Positions 1-7,512 of a stretch of 64,000 nucleotides of DNA are shown here, in pieces; positions within the stretch are counted from its first letter, which is position 1, and every line of letters begins with the position of its first letter. The position numbers and the translations under genes were made by a program. The stretch covers positions 1-64,000 of the forward strand of contig NZ_VRLV01000013.1 of NCBI RefSeq assembly GCF_009760925.1, read 5' to 3'. Origin of the DNA: Nonomuraea typhae. GTDB lineage: Bacteria > Actinomycetota > Actinomycetes > Streptosporangiales > Streptosporangiaceae. Below the pieces are notes generated by a model. That model did no database searches. It was not told the DNA's origin and was given only the letters and a program-made list of their open reading frames with translations.

Positions 1-360
1 CGGGGTGGACGGAGGCGCGAGGGAAGTGGCTGGCGGACCGGCGTGGGTGGGCGGACCGGCGTGGGTGGGCGGACCGGCGTGGGTGGGCGGCTCGGGGTGG
101 ACGGAGGCGCGAGGGAAGTGGCTGGCGGACCGGCGTGGGTGGGCGGACCGGCGTGGGTGGGCGGACCGGCGTGGGTGGGCGGACCGGCGTGGGTGGGCGG
201 ACCGGCGTGGGTGGGCGGACCGGGGTGGGTGGGCGGCTCGGGGTGGACGGAGGCGCGAGGGAAGTGGCTGGCGGGCCGGCGTGGGTGGGCGGGCCGGGGT
301 GGGTGGGCCCTTGGAGGTCGGGGGCCGGGGTGGGTGGGCCCTTGGAGGTCGGGGGCCGGG
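1..360. repeat. GC-rich minisatellite, nested tandem repeat
   Basis: About a dozen copies of the 18-bp unit cggaccggcgtgggtggg stand in tandem, in blocks of three (about 36-89) and six (about 127-236). Each block is introduced by a longer unit that starts ctcggggtggacggagg and recurs at 91 and 237, so the array has a two-level structure. At 292-351 a different 30-bp unit ending in cttggaggtcggggg occurs twice. All three forward frames stay open only because the period is a multiple of three and the unit has no stop codon. I see no start signal or domain and treat the array as non-coding. It could also be the Gly/Trp-rich tail of a gene that begins left of the window. Confidence 0.85.
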
Positions 361-517
361 GTGGGCGGAGGTTTCCGGGTGAGCGGGCTCGGGGTCGGGG
401 CCGGATGGCGGGTGTAGGGATGGCGTTGGGACGGCGTCAGGACGGAGTGGGGAGGCGTCAAGACGGCCTGGGAGATGGTCTTGGGGTGGATAGGTTCCTG
501 GGGAAAGGGAGGTAGGT
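361..517 (+). other. Leader of the first operon, no gene seen
   Basis: This stretch between the minisatellite and the first credible gene contains loosely repeated gacggcgtcaggacgg-like words. A strong ribosome binding site (gggaaagggaggt, 501-513) precedes the GTG at 518. No clear -35/-10 pair, terminator or RNA gene is visible. Confidence 0.5.
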
Positions 518-904
518 GTGGCAGATCTTGACGGCCTGCTCAACCATGGGTTCCGCTCGCCGTACCCGCGAGGGCCCGAGGCTTCGGGAGGTGTGGGGAA
601 TGAGGCCGGGATGGACCGGGGGCGTGTCCGGCGGCTGGCCGAGGATCTGAGCGAGCAGGGGGTGCCGCCCATCGGGCGGGCCATGCGGAAGCTCGTGGGG
701 ATGCAGACGCTGGAGGTCATGCCTACCGCCTACACCTTGTCGCTTTTTCTCGCCTACACCGAGGCCGAGGGGTATCTGGTGCAGCGGGTGCGGAGGCGGG
801 TGGCGCGGCTGGGGGAGGCGGTGGTGAAGCTGCACGAGGGTAGGGAGACCTGGCAGGCGGCGGAGGACGCGAGCACGGTGTCGCCGGGGCCGCGGGATGC
901 CTGA
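518..904 (+). CDS. Small T7SS-associated helical protein (paralogue of the 26701-27921 gene)
   Basis: This 128-aa protein has no domain I can name. Its N-terminus (LDGLLNHG, residues 3-10) matches the LDSLLNWG start of the Pro-rich protein at 26701. Its C-terminal helix ending in WQAAEDAS resembles WEAAEDAN at the end of the same protein, so the two look like short and long versions of one family. The GTG start at 518 sits 5 nt behind GGGAGGT. The gene ends inside the next one (the ATG at 897 overlaps its stop), and the same order, small protein then membrane protein, recurs at 26701-28587. I infer a T7SS accessory or secreted partner. The function is unknown. Confidence 0.7.
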   Translation: MADLDGLLNHGFRSPYPRGPEASGGVGNEAGMDRGRVRRLAEDLSEQGVPPIGRAMRKLVGMQTLEVMPTAYTLSLFLAYTEAEGYLVQRVRRRVARLGEAVVKLHEGRETWQAAEDASTVSPGPRDA

Positions 905-1901
905 TCCGTGGGCGCGGGTGCCTGATGCGGCTGTCAGCGGGTTGGAGTATGGGAAGTATCTGGCTCACGCCAACCTGGCGGCGGGGACGGCGGCTTGCAC
1001 GGTTGTGTGGGCGGGGTGGCCGATCGTGTCGAAGTTGTACGTGCATCAGTACGACACGGGGGCGTTGGCCAAGGGGTATCGGGATCTCGTTGACGCGGCC
1101 GGGGATCTGGGGGAAGGGCGGTCGGTGGTTGAGGAGCTCGTCGGTGGGTTGAGCGCGGAGCAGTGGCCTGGGCAGAGCCGGCGGGACTTCGAGGAGTGGA
1201 TGCGGGGGTACGCCGCGGATCTCAAGGATGAGGAGTTTCTCTCTCGGTCGCTCGGGATTCTGATTCTGGTTTCCGCGGCGGTGTTGTTTGCGTTCGTGGT
1301 CTACACCTCGGTGGTGGTGATGAGGCTGGCGTGGATGGCGCTCCAGGTGCTGCGGATGTCGGTGGGCGGCGGGGTGGGGTTTCTCACGGCTCAGGTGACG
1401 GTGGGGGCGGCGGCTCGGACGTTGTATGCGCAGGTCGAGATGATGGAGAAGAAGCTGGCCGCCACGCTGCACGGGCTGGCGGGGACCATCACGAGCATGC
1501 TCGCGGTCCGGGTCGGCAAGGACAGCTTGACCGGCGACCGGCAGGGGCTTGCGGATCTTCGGCAGGCCACGATGTCGCAGGGGCCGGCGTTGATCTGGGG
1601 AGTGGCCAACCATGTGGAGAGGAATCTGACGGCGGCGGCCATGCGAGGAAGGTCGCCACTGGCCAAGGGGTCGCCACTGGCCAAGGGGTCGCCACTGGCC
1701 AAGGGGTCGCCGCTGGCCAAGGGGTCGCCTCGGCCGGTCTCGTCCGTGGGCGATCTCGCGGTGAGCAAGCTGCCGATCGCCGCGGCGGCCAAGGGCGCCT
1801 TCGATGTGATCAGTGGGCGGATGCCGACCGGGTTCTTCGTGCCTGAGCGGTATGACAACGGCGCCTATGAAGGGTATGAGGGGATTGAGCGGCGCGTTTG
1901 A
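897..1901 (+). CDS. Membrane protein with WXG-like helical domain
   Basis: This is a 334-aa protein. Residues 60-120 are helical and contain WPGQSRRDF, which matches the WXG turn of ESX substrates. Two hydrophobic segments follow (about 122-147 and 152-180), then a polar helix, then four perfect copies of SPLAKG (about 253-276). The same plan, a WXG-like helical hairpin followed by membrane segments, is seen at 22096-22863 and 27922-28587. It overlaps its upstream neighbour by 8 nt and the downstream YbaB-like gene by 26 nt, so the three form one transcription unit. A membrane-anchored partner of the secretion machinery is inferred. It has no similarity to the Ecc core proteins. Confidence 0.7.
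   Translation: MPDPWARVPDAAVSGLEYGKYLAHANLAAGTAACTVVWAGWPIVSKLYVHQYDTGALAKGYRDLVDAAGDLGEGRSVVEELVGGLSAEQWPGQSRRDFEEWMRGYAADLKDEEFLSRSLGILILVSAAVLFAFVVYTSVVVMRLAWMALQVLRMSVGGGVGFLTAQVTVGAAARTLYAQVEMMEKKLAATLHGLAGTITSMLAVRVGKDSLTGDRQGLADLRQATMSQGPALIWGVANHVERNLTAAAMRGRSPLAKGSPLAKGSPLAKGSPLAKGSPRPVSSVGDLAVSKLPIAAAAKGAFDVISGRMPTGFFVPERYDNGAYEGYEGIERRV
1653..1724 (+). repeat. Four in-frame 18-bp coding repeats
   Basis: The unit tcgccactggccaagggg occurs four times head to tail, with one base changed in the last copy. It encodes the SPLAKG hexapeptide of the membrane protein at 897. Near-identity at DNA level suggests recent slippage expansion, so copy number may vary between strains. Confidence 0.9.
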
Positions 1902-2298
1902 GTCCTCGTTCGGGTTCGATCCGGAGGAGGTGGCCGCGGTCACCGGGGGGTTCCTGGATGCCCTGAGCGGGATTCAGGACGAGGTGGCCCAGGTCGTGGG
2001 GCGTGGTTCGGGTGCCGATGGGCACGTTACGGTCGCCTTTTCCGAGTCCGCCGGGGTGCATGAGCTGGTGATCGGGGTTCAGGCCATGCGGCTGGGGAGT
2101 GAACGGCTGGCCGAGGCGGTCACCGTTGCCGTCGAAGAGGCTCGGCAGGATCTTCGGCAGAAGGTTGCGGCCCTGATCACGGAGTCCATGGGGGACGTGT
2201 CGAGGCTCGAGGAGACCATCGACCGGGTGAGCACGAAGGCCGAGGAAGCGCTGGCCAGGAGCATGCGCAACGCCACCGACCTCACCGATCGGCTCTGA
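1876..2298 (+). CDS. YbaB/EbfC-like protein of the T7SS island
   Basis: The protein has about 140 aa and the pattern of the YbaB/EbfC family: an N-terminal helix, a short beta-sheet with a gly-rich turn (GRGSGADGHVTVAFSESAG), then the conserved MRLGSERLAE helix and a long C-terminal helix. Classical YbaB proteins are nucleoid-associated DNA binders next to recR. This one lies in a secretion cluster, as do two relatives at 7513 and 28588. The start is uncertain: ATG 1867, ATG 1876 and TTG 1885 are all in frame, and the TTG has the best spaced AAGGG. It is the last gene of the 518-2298 unit. Its role here is unknown, possibly scaffold or chaperone. Confidence 0.75.
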   Translation: MRGLSGAFESSFGFDPEEVAAVTGGFLDALSGIQDEVAQVVGRGSGADGHVTVAFSESAGVHELVIGVQAMRLGSERLAEAVTVAVEEARQDLRQKVAALITESMGDVSRLEETIDRVSTKAEEALARSMRNATDLTDRL

Positions 2299-2396
2299 AC
2301 GCGATCGGTTCTGAACGCGATCGGCGCTGAAGGCGATCTGCGCTGAAGGCGATCTGCGCTGAAGGCGATCCGCGCTGAAGGCGATCCGCGCTGAAG
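2295..2396 (+). repeat. Six 16-bp tandem repeats after a stop codon
   Basis: Six units of the form ctgaaggcgatctgcg follow head to tail. The first one contains the TGA stop of the YbaB-like gene. Two sequence versions alternate in pairs (ctgaacgcgatcgg, then ctgaaggcgatct/ccgcg). The array ends just before the terminator hairpin. The 16-bp period excludes a coding role. Confidence 0.85.
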
Positions 2397-2420
2397 CCGC
2401 ACATCATCGGCCGACACGAG

Positions 2421-2457
2421 ACAGGCTTGGGCCGCCCGCACGGCGGTCCAAGCCTGT
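2421..2457. terminator. Bidirectional terminator hairpin
   Basis: Two 16-nt arms (2421-2436 and 2442-2457) pair with a single G-T mismatch around a 5-nt loop. The hairpin lies exactly between the convergent genes ending at 2298 (+) and 2468 (-), so it can end transcription from both sides. No U-tract is present, as is common in actinobacteria. Confidence 0.8.
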
Positions 2458-2467
2458 CCATGAAGGG

Positions 2468-3742
2468 TCAGCCGATCTGGTTGTTCACGATCCCGTCATC
2501 GTTGCCGCCCCAGACGTCCTCGTCCTCCAGCAGCCATGTGGACGACTCCCGATCCTGCTCCTCGTTCCCCCCGGCTCCGGCGCCGGTCATGGGCATCATG
2601 GGCATCCCTGACCCGCTGAGCCCAGCGGCGCCCGCGCCCGGACCACCGGGTGGGCCGGACAGACCGCCGGCGCCGATGCCCGTCCCCGCCCCTGTGCCGG
2701 GGCCACCCGGTACGCCGGTGGGGTGGGGCGATCCGGTCGTGGTGGGTGAGGTGACCGGGTTGTAGGTGGTGGGCTGGAAGTCGGCGAGCTTGGTGCCGTT
2801 CGGGCCCCCGTCGGGGTTGTAGGCGGGGATGGTGTTCGGCGGGTTGCCGGAGTTCGGGTTGTAGGCGGGGGTGTCGGTCCCGTTCGGGTATTTGGGGATC
2901 GGCGGGTTGCCGGTGCCGTTTCCTGACCCGTTTCCGTTCCCGGAACCGTTCCCGTTGCCGTTGCCGCCGGGGTTGTTGGGGTCGTAGCCGGGCGGGTAGT
3001 TCCCGTCGGGGCCCTTGTACGGCGGGATGCCGGGCGGGTTGGGGCCGGGCAGGTCGCCGCCGGGGTTGCTGGGGTCGTAGCCGGGCAGGTCGCCGCCGGG
3101 CGGTTTGAAGTTCGTCGGCACGACGCCGGGCCCCTTGGGCGGCGTGTAGGGCGGCGGCGGGGGGACGGAGCCGTTCGGGTCCTTGAAGAGGTCCATCGTG
3201 ACGTCCTTGGGGAGCTGGCCGTGGGCGCTCTCCATGGCTTCGTTGAGGGCCTTCAACGCCTTGGTGGCGCCTTCGTTCTCCGTCTCCGTGGTCCAGCCGG
3301 TGATGCCGGGCAGGTCGTCGTTCCAGCTTCCGCCGAGGAAGCCGGTGCCGAAGGCGCCGTCGTCGCCGGTGGCCCAGTCGCCGTACTTGTGGGCCTGCGG
3401 GAGGATGGTGCGGCCGATGTGCTCGAGCGGCCCGCCCATGGCCTTGGACTTCTTGACCACTTCGCCGATGGTGAAGTGGAGTGACTGCAGCGCCTTCTGC
3501 GCCTCGACGGAGCCCTTGTCGCCCCAGCAGCCCGCCATGCGCGTGGCCGCCCCCTCGATGGTGGCCAGGCTGTCGTCGAGCAGGTCGGCGATCGCCTTGT
3601 AGGCGATTCCGGCGTTCATGATGGGTTCGCCCTGGGTGTACAGAGCGTCGATGATCTTCTTGACCTTCTCGACCTTCTGATCGCCTTTGTCGGAGAAATC
3701 CGCTTTGACGAAGATGTTGAAGGTCTCCGTGTCGTTGGCCAT
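2468..3742 (-). CDS. PPE-like Pro/Gly-rich T7SS substrate (424 aa)
   Basis: The first about 200 residues are helical and contain GCWGDKGSVEAQKALQSLH, which aligns with GVWTSDSSPTAQRALQMLH of the protein at 23961, so the two are paralogues. A long disordered zone rich in Pro, Gly and Asn follows (GNGNGNGSGNG-type repeats). The last about 50 residues hold GMPMMPM and the tail TWLLEDEDVWGG, which is shared with the proteins at 22865 and 23961. A helical domain, disordered linker and conserved tail suggest a substrate exported by the T7SS. It lies 12 nt downstream of a small helical gene, the same pairing as at 25357/23961. The enzyme or binding activity is unknown. Confidence 0.75.
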   Translation of the reverse strand: MANDTETFNIFVKADFSDKGDQKVEKVKKIIDALYTQGEPIMNAGIAYKAIADLLDDSLATIEGAATRMAGCWGDKGSVEAQKALQSLHFTIGEVVKKSKAMGGPLEHIGRTILPQAHKYGDWATGDDGAFGTGFLGGSWNDDLPGITGWTTETENEGATKALKALNEAMESAHGQLPKDVTMDLFKDPNGSVPPPPPYTPPKGPGVVPTNFKPPGGDLPGYDPSNPGGDLPGPNPPGIPPYKGPDGNYPPGYDPNNPGGNGNGNGSGNGNGSGNGTGNPPIPKYPNGTDTPAYNPNSGNPPNTIPAYNPDGGPNGTKLADFQPTTYNPVTSPTTTGSPHPTGVPGGPGTGAGTGIGAGGLSGPPGGPGAGAAGLSGSGMPMMPMTGAGAGGNEEQDRESSTWLLEDEDVWGGNDDGIVNNQIG

Positions 3743-3754
3743 GCGTGCCCCCGT

Positions 3755-4111
3755 TTACACGCTCGCTGTCTGGGTGTTGCCCGATTCGGTGGAGCCGTTG
3801 TTCTGTTCTGCCGCCCTGATCAGTCCGAGCGCGATCTCGTACTTCCTGACGACCTCTGAGTAGGTGTAGCCGATGAAGTTGGCCCCGTTGTAGAGGGTCG
3901 TGAAGAAGGCGTCAGCAGGCGGCCAGTCCACGTCGTAAAGCGGGTTCCGCGGCATGCTGATCTTGGCCACGGCTTCGGCCTGCGAGCCGGGGCCGGGGCG
4001 CTGGAGACGTTTCAGGTCGCGTTCGAGATCGTCGAGGACGTTGCGCAGTTGAGTGACGTTGAACGTGACCTCGTCCTTCTTGGGATCGAGGCCCGGCCAA
4101 GTCTTTGTCAC
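3755..4111 (-). CDS. Small helical partner of the PPE-like substrate
   Basis: The protein has about 118 aa if it starts at the GTG at 4111, which lies 5 nt behind GAGG; a longer reading from 4141 has no ribosome site. It opens with TKTWPGLDPKKDEVTFNV, matching EDWPGVQPKAGVLEYDV of the protein at 25357. A coiled helix and a short second helical block follow. In both places the small gene sits directly upstream of a PPE-like substrate gene on the same strand. By analogy with PE/PPE and Esx pairs I infer that it forms a heterodimer with the neighbouring product, but no WXG or YxxxD/E motif could be assigned with confidence. Confidence 0.7.
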   Translation of the reverse strand: MTKTWPGLDPKKDEVTFNVTQLRNVLDDLERDLKRLQRPGPGSQAEAVAKISMPRNPLYDVDWPPADAFFTTLYNGANFIGYTYSEVVRKYEIALGLIRAAEQNNGSTESGNTQTASV

Positions 4112-4218
4112 AGCTGCCTCCACAAGACCACAAGACGACAAGACTCTCGATTCAGCACACTAGCCCGAAACCCCCCTTACCGCACGAAAAACACCAGCCA
4201 CTTCTATGCTCGACTACC
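4112..4218. promoter_or_regulatory. Divergent promoter region between the substrate pair and eccB
   Basis: This 107-bp gap separates the divergent starts at 4111 and 4219. It is less GC-rich than its surroundings and contains a short run of caagac-like words (accacaagacgacaagac). Promoters for both directions must lie here or in the adjacent coding ends. I cannot assign -10/-35 elements confidently. Confidence 0.45.
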
Positions 4219-5634
4219 ATGCAGACCCGCAAGGATCTCTACCAGGCACACCGGCTGATGATGCAGCGTATGGGCACGGCGCTGCTCCAGGCCGAGCCCG
4301 ACGTGCCGGAGGCGCCCATGCGCCGGCAGAACGTGGGGATGTTCGCCGGCATCCTGGTCGCCGTTCTGATCATGGCCGGATTCGGCATTTGGGGCCTTCT
4401 CAGCCCCGGGAACGCCACCAAGCTGACCGAGGCCGGGCAACTGCTGGTCGAGGAGGAGAGCGGCGCCAAGTACGTCTACAGCCAGCAGCAGAAGCGCCTG
4501 CTGCCCGTGGCCAACTACGTCTCGGCCCGGCTGCTGCTCGACGCCAACGACGTCAAGGTGCGCAACGTCACCGCCAAGTCGCTGGCCGGCTTCTCCCGCG
4601 GCCCGCTCGTGGGCATCGCGGGGGCGCCCGACTCCCTTCCCGCCAAGGACAAGCTGGTCAAGGGGCCGTGGTCGGCCTGCGTCACCGAGGGCACGGACGC
4701 GGCCGGGGGACGCCGGCCGTACGTGAGCCTTGTGGGCGGGACGGCGGTCGGCGGGCGGCCGATCGGCGGGGACGCGATGATCGTCATGGACGCCAAGAGG
4801 CAGGCGTGGGTGATCTGGGCCGATCGCCGGATGCAGGTGTCCGCGGACGGGGTGCGTGCGCTGGGTGTGGGGGGCGTGCGCACGGTTCCGGCGTCCTGGC
4901 TGAACGCGATCCCGGTGGGCGGGGACTTCAGCGGCCCTCGCGTGCCCGGCCTGGGCAAGACGGTCAAGCGGCCGGACGGGCCGAAGGGCAAGGTCGGGCA
5001 GGTGTTCACCGCGCCCGCGGTCGCGGGCAGCCCGGCGCGGTACTTCGTGCTGGTCGAGGACGGCTACGCGCCGATCTCGGTCACGCAGGCGACGCTGCTG
5101 ATGAACGACCGCGCCTCCAAGGCCGCATACGGCAAGAACCGGGTGACTCCCCTCCAGATCGACGCGGCGACAGCCAACGCCTACCCGTCGAAGCAGACGC
5201 ATCTGAACAACGCGATGCCCGCCACAATGCCCAAGGTGATCTCCCCGCCCGCGACGGCGCCGTTGTGCGCGGTGTACGCGGATACGGCCAAGGGCTCGGC
5301 GCGGGCCAAGCTGACGGTGGGCGCCACGATCACGATCAACACTCCGCGTACGGCCGGCGTCCAGGAGCGCTTCGACCAGGTGCTGCTTCCGCCGGGCACG
5401 GCCGCGGTGGTGGCGCAGTTGCCCGGCGAGACCCAGAACGCCCCGGTGACGCCCTACTACCTGCTCACCGACCAGGGCAGGAAGTTCGCCCTGGCGGCCC
5501 CCGACCAGCTCGCCAAGTTCGGCTACGACGAGACGGTGGTCACCCCGGTGCCCAGCCGCATCCTTCATCAGGTTCCGGACGGCCCGAAGCTCGACCCGGT
5601 GGCGGCCAAGACCCCGGTGGAGATCGTTCAGTGA
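4219..5634 (+). CDS. eccB: Type VII secretion core membrane protein EccB
   Basis: The 471-aa product matches EccB in length and layout. A short cytoplasmic start (MQTRKDLYQAHRLMMQRM) is followed by one membrane helix at about residues 40-62 and a large extracellular domain with repeated hydrophobic beta units. EccB is one of the conserved membrane components of the ESX pore complex and projects into the cell wall. The ATG at 4219 is preferred because it gives the family N-terminus. The gene stands alone on this strand, far from eccC and eccD (29-34 kb), which is an unusual split. Its 3' end overlaps the convergent gene by 7 nt. Confidence 0.9.
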   Translation: MQTRKDLYQAHRLMMQRMGTALLQAEPDVPEAPMRRQNVGMFAGILVAVLIMAGFGIWGLLSPGNATKLTEAGQLLVEEESGAKYVYSQQQKRLLPVANYVSARLLLDANDVKVRNVTAKSLAGFSRGPLVGIAGAPDSLPAKDKLVKGPWSACVTEGTDAAGGRRPYVSLVGGTAVGGRPIGGDAMIVMDAKRQAWVIWADRRMQVSADGVRALGVGGVRTVPASWLNAIPVGGDFSGPRVPGLGKTVKRPDGPKGKVGQVFTAPAVAGSPARYFVLVEDGYAPISVTQATLLMNDRASKAAYGKNRVTPLQIDAATANAYPSKQTHLNNAMPATMPKVISPPATAPLCAVYADTAKGSARAKLTVGATITINTPRTAGVQERFDQVLLPPGTAAVVAQLPGETQNAPVTPYYLLTDQGRKFALAAPDQLAKFGYDETVVTPVPSRILHQVPDGPKLDPVAAKTPVEIVQ

Positions 5635-6143
5635 ACGAGGTCGCGGTAGGTGTCGCGGACGACCAGCAGCCGGTCGCGGCGGAAACGCGGCGGCTCGGCG
5701 TCGCGCACCTGCCGCCCGCGCTCTGACCAGAACGCCTCCGGCGGCACGTCGTCGCGGCCTTCCGGGATGAACTTGAGCACTTCCTCGACGGCCGCGCGGG
5801 CCATCGACAGCGCCCGGCGGGCCTCGCCGGGCTCGGCGGGCACGTTGCCGGCGGTCAGGTCGGCCAGCCACAGCCACTCGCCGGCGTCGAGGAGCTCGGA
5901 GGGCTCGGGCCCGCCGAACGTGGGCCACTCGGCGCCGGGGAAGACCTCGCGGGCAGGCAGCGCGAACAGGTATTCGCGCTCGGCGCCGCACTCGCCGCAG
6001 GCGCCGTCGTAGCAGGTGGCGAGCTCGCCGTCGACGCTGACCACGCCGCTGTCCCAGTCGGTTTCGACCGATCCGCACGTGCACGGGTTCAGGTCGAGGT
6101 AGACGAGCGCTTCATCCCGGGTGCGGGCAACCGGAAATGTCAT
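5628..6143 (-). CDS. Conserved protein with Cys-rich (possible zinc) cluster
   Basis: The product has about 171 aa. It carries CTCG near residue 18 and CYDGACGECG around residue 44, a spacing that could bind zinc. The rest is acidic and Trp-rich and ends with a basic RFRRDRLLVVRDTYRDL segment. I do not recognise the family. The start is either the ATG at 6143 or the GTG at 6146; the latter lies 7 nt behind a TAGGTT -10 element and would be leaderless. It faces the sseB-like gene across a very short divergent promoter, and its last codons overlap eccB on the other strand. Confidence 0.7.
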   Translation of the reverse strand: MTFPVARTRDEALVYLDLNPCTCGSVETDWDSGVVSVDGELATCYDGACGECGAEREYLFALPAREVFPGAEWPTFGGPEPSELLDAGEWLWLADLTAGNVPAEPGEARRALSMARAAVEEVLKFIPEGRDDVPPEAFWSERGRQVRDAEPPRFRRDRLLVVRDTYRDLVH

Positions 6144-6153
6144 CACATAGAAC

Positions 6154-6166
6154 AACCTACTAGGGT
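6154..6166. promoter_or_regulatory. Back-to-back -10 elements of a divergent leaderless promoter
   Basis: TAGGGT at 6161-6166 lies 7 nt before the ATG at 6174 on the forward strand. On the reverse strand TAGGTT (6159-6154) lies 7 nt before a GTG at 6146. These distances place the transcription start at the start codon in both directions, the usual arrangement for leaderless actinobacterial mRNAs. No ribosome binding site precedes either start. Confidence 0.5.
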
Positions 6167-6173
6167 GACCGCC

Positions 6174-7040
6174 ATGCGGGCCGCCAGTCCTTTCGAGGAG
6201 CACCTCCTGCACGCGTACGACCGGGGCGACCTGACGGCCTGCCTCGCGCTGCTGCGGTTCGCCGACTTCGCCTGCCCGGCCGGCACCCAGCACAAGGAGC
6301 CGCACGAGGAGGACTTCGTCTGGCCGACCGTCCAAGCCGAGGGCCGTACCTGGATCGTCGTCTACACCTCCGCCGAGGCCCTGACCTCGACCGGCCTGCC
6401 GCCCAGCTTCGTCGTGGTCTCGCTGACCGAGCTGGCCGCCCGGTGGCCGGACCTGCGCTGGGGGCTGGCGGTCAACCCCGGTCTGGCCGCCGCGTTCTTC
6501 CTCGAGTCGGGCACGGTGGCCAGGCTCGCCGTACCCACACTGGAGCAGGACCTGGCCGCCGAACCGGACGGCGGCCCGCCGATCGTGCAGAAGCTCCTGC
6601 CACCGCCGGACATCCAGCCCCTTCTGGACAGCGAGCGCCCGCGCGTCTCCGGGTACGTCCACCACGCGCTGGACGTGGCGCACATCGCCACGCCGTCCGT
6701 GCTCACCGACGCGCTCCTGCGGGACGACGCGCTCACCGACCGGGGCGCGGTCAACATCCTGCGCTGGCCGGCGATCGGCCCCGGCCTCTATCGCACACCG
6801 TACGGCGGCGCCGACGAGACCGGCCGCGACGCGGTGGCCGGCTGGGTGGTCGAGGAGGAGCCCTTCGTCGGCATGGGCCTGGTCCCGAACGTCACACAGA
6901 ACATCAGGGAGTACAAAGTGGACGGCGTGGGCCTGCCGCACGGCGCCGAGATCCTGGAGCTGGGCGCCGACGGCGAGGAGCGCCTGCGCGCCTGGTACGA
7001 CGCCGACCAGGGCCGCTGGATCCTCACGGGCCGCCCATGA
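6174..7040 (+). CDS. SseB-family protein of the T7SS island
   Basis: The 288-aa product has the SseB N-terminal fold signature: the run FVWPTVQAEGRTWIVVYTS (about residues 45-65) followed by VVSLTELAARWPDLRWGLAVNPG. SseB-domain proteins are frequent next to ESX-1-type secretion genes, where their role is poorly known. The ATG at 6174 is preferred over GTG 6165 because it fits a leaderless start behind TAGGGT. The stop overlaps the ATG of the next gene by 4 nt, so the two are cotranscribed and probably translationally coupled. Confidence 0.75.
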   Translation: MRAASPFEEHLLHAYDRGDLTACLALLRFADFACPAGTQHKEPHEEDFVWPTVQAEGRTWIVVYTSAEALTSTGLPPSFVVVSLTELAARWPDLRWGLAVNPGLAAAFFLESGTVARLAVPTLEQDLAAEPDGGPPIVQKLLPPPDIQPLLDSERPRVSGYVHHALDVAHIATPSVLTDALLRDDALTDRGAVNILRWPAIGPGLYRTPYGGADETGRDAVAGWVVEEEPFVGMGLVPNVTQNIREYKVDGVGLPHGAEILELGADGEERLRAWYDADQGRWILTGRP

Positions 7041-7429
7041 GCTGGCAGTCCTATCGCGCCCGCTGGCGGGGCGCCGACTACGAGGCCGTCCCCGAGCTCG
7101 ACGGGGGTCAGGTGCTGGTACGGCTGCGCAGCCAGGGCCCCGCCGAGGGTTTTTCCGAGGTACGGCCCGGCCTGTTCGTCCGGGTGGTCCCGGCGGCGGA
7201 GTGTGCGGTGGTCTGGCACGTGACCACGTTCTGCGAGTGGCGCGGCGCCCCTTTCCTGGTGATAGATGCCCGCGACGGCGAGCTGCTCCTGGAGTACACC
7301 GGCGGCGACGCCGGCCAGGCCGGGCGGCTGGGTCTGGAGCGGGTGGAGCGGGGCGTGCACCGGATCTGGGTGTCCCGCGATGAGGTGGGTGCGCTTGTGG
7401 AGACTGCCGTGACCGTGTCAGGCGGATGA
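7037..7429 (+). CDS. Conserved hypothetical protein coupled to the SseB-like gene
   Basis: The product is a 130-aa, mostly beta-stranded protein with several Trp residues and no signal peptide or membrane segment. Its ATG overlaps the stop of the SseB-like gene (ATGA). I do not recognise a domain. Because it is coupled to an SseB-like protein and precedes the YbaB/giant-protein operon, a cytoplasmic adaptor or immunity-type role is possible, but nothing in the sequence proves it. Confidence 0.6.
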   Translation: MSWQSYRARWRGADYEAVPELDGGQVLVRLRSQGPAEGFSEVRPGLFVRVVPAAECAVVWHVTTFCEWRGAPFLVIDARDGELLLEYTGGDAGQAGRLGLERVERGVHRIWVSRDEVGALVETAVTVSGG

Positions 7430-7475
7430 TCACCAAGTTAACGGATACGTCTTTCGGGACGTTCGGTGTTGTTGT

Positions 7476-7509
7476 TATATTTCACCCCAATTAAGACCCC
7501 GGGGGGTGG
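7476..7509 (+). promoter_or_regulatory. Likely -10 element and ribosome site of the giant-protein operon
   Basis: The 83-bp gap 7430-7512 is the most AT-rich spot for several kilobases. TATATT at 7476-7481 is the best -10 candidate. GGGGGGTGG at 7501-7509 is the ribosome binding site for the TTG start at 7513. No convincing -35 box is seen. Confidence 0.4.
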
Positions 7510-7512
7510 CCT

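Noticed and set aside
5..515. Gly/Trp-rich open frames over the minisatellite as genes
   Set aside because: All three frames are open because the unit has a period divisible by three and no stop; no start signal or domain.
723..1943. 406-codon minus-strand frame with Pro/His/Arg-rich product
   Set aside because: Antisense shadow of the membrane protein at 897; no ribosome site, low-complexity composition.
4204..6084. Minus-strand 626-codon frame opposite EccB
   Set aside because: Arg-rich shadow frame with no domain; EccB on the other strand is a clear family match.
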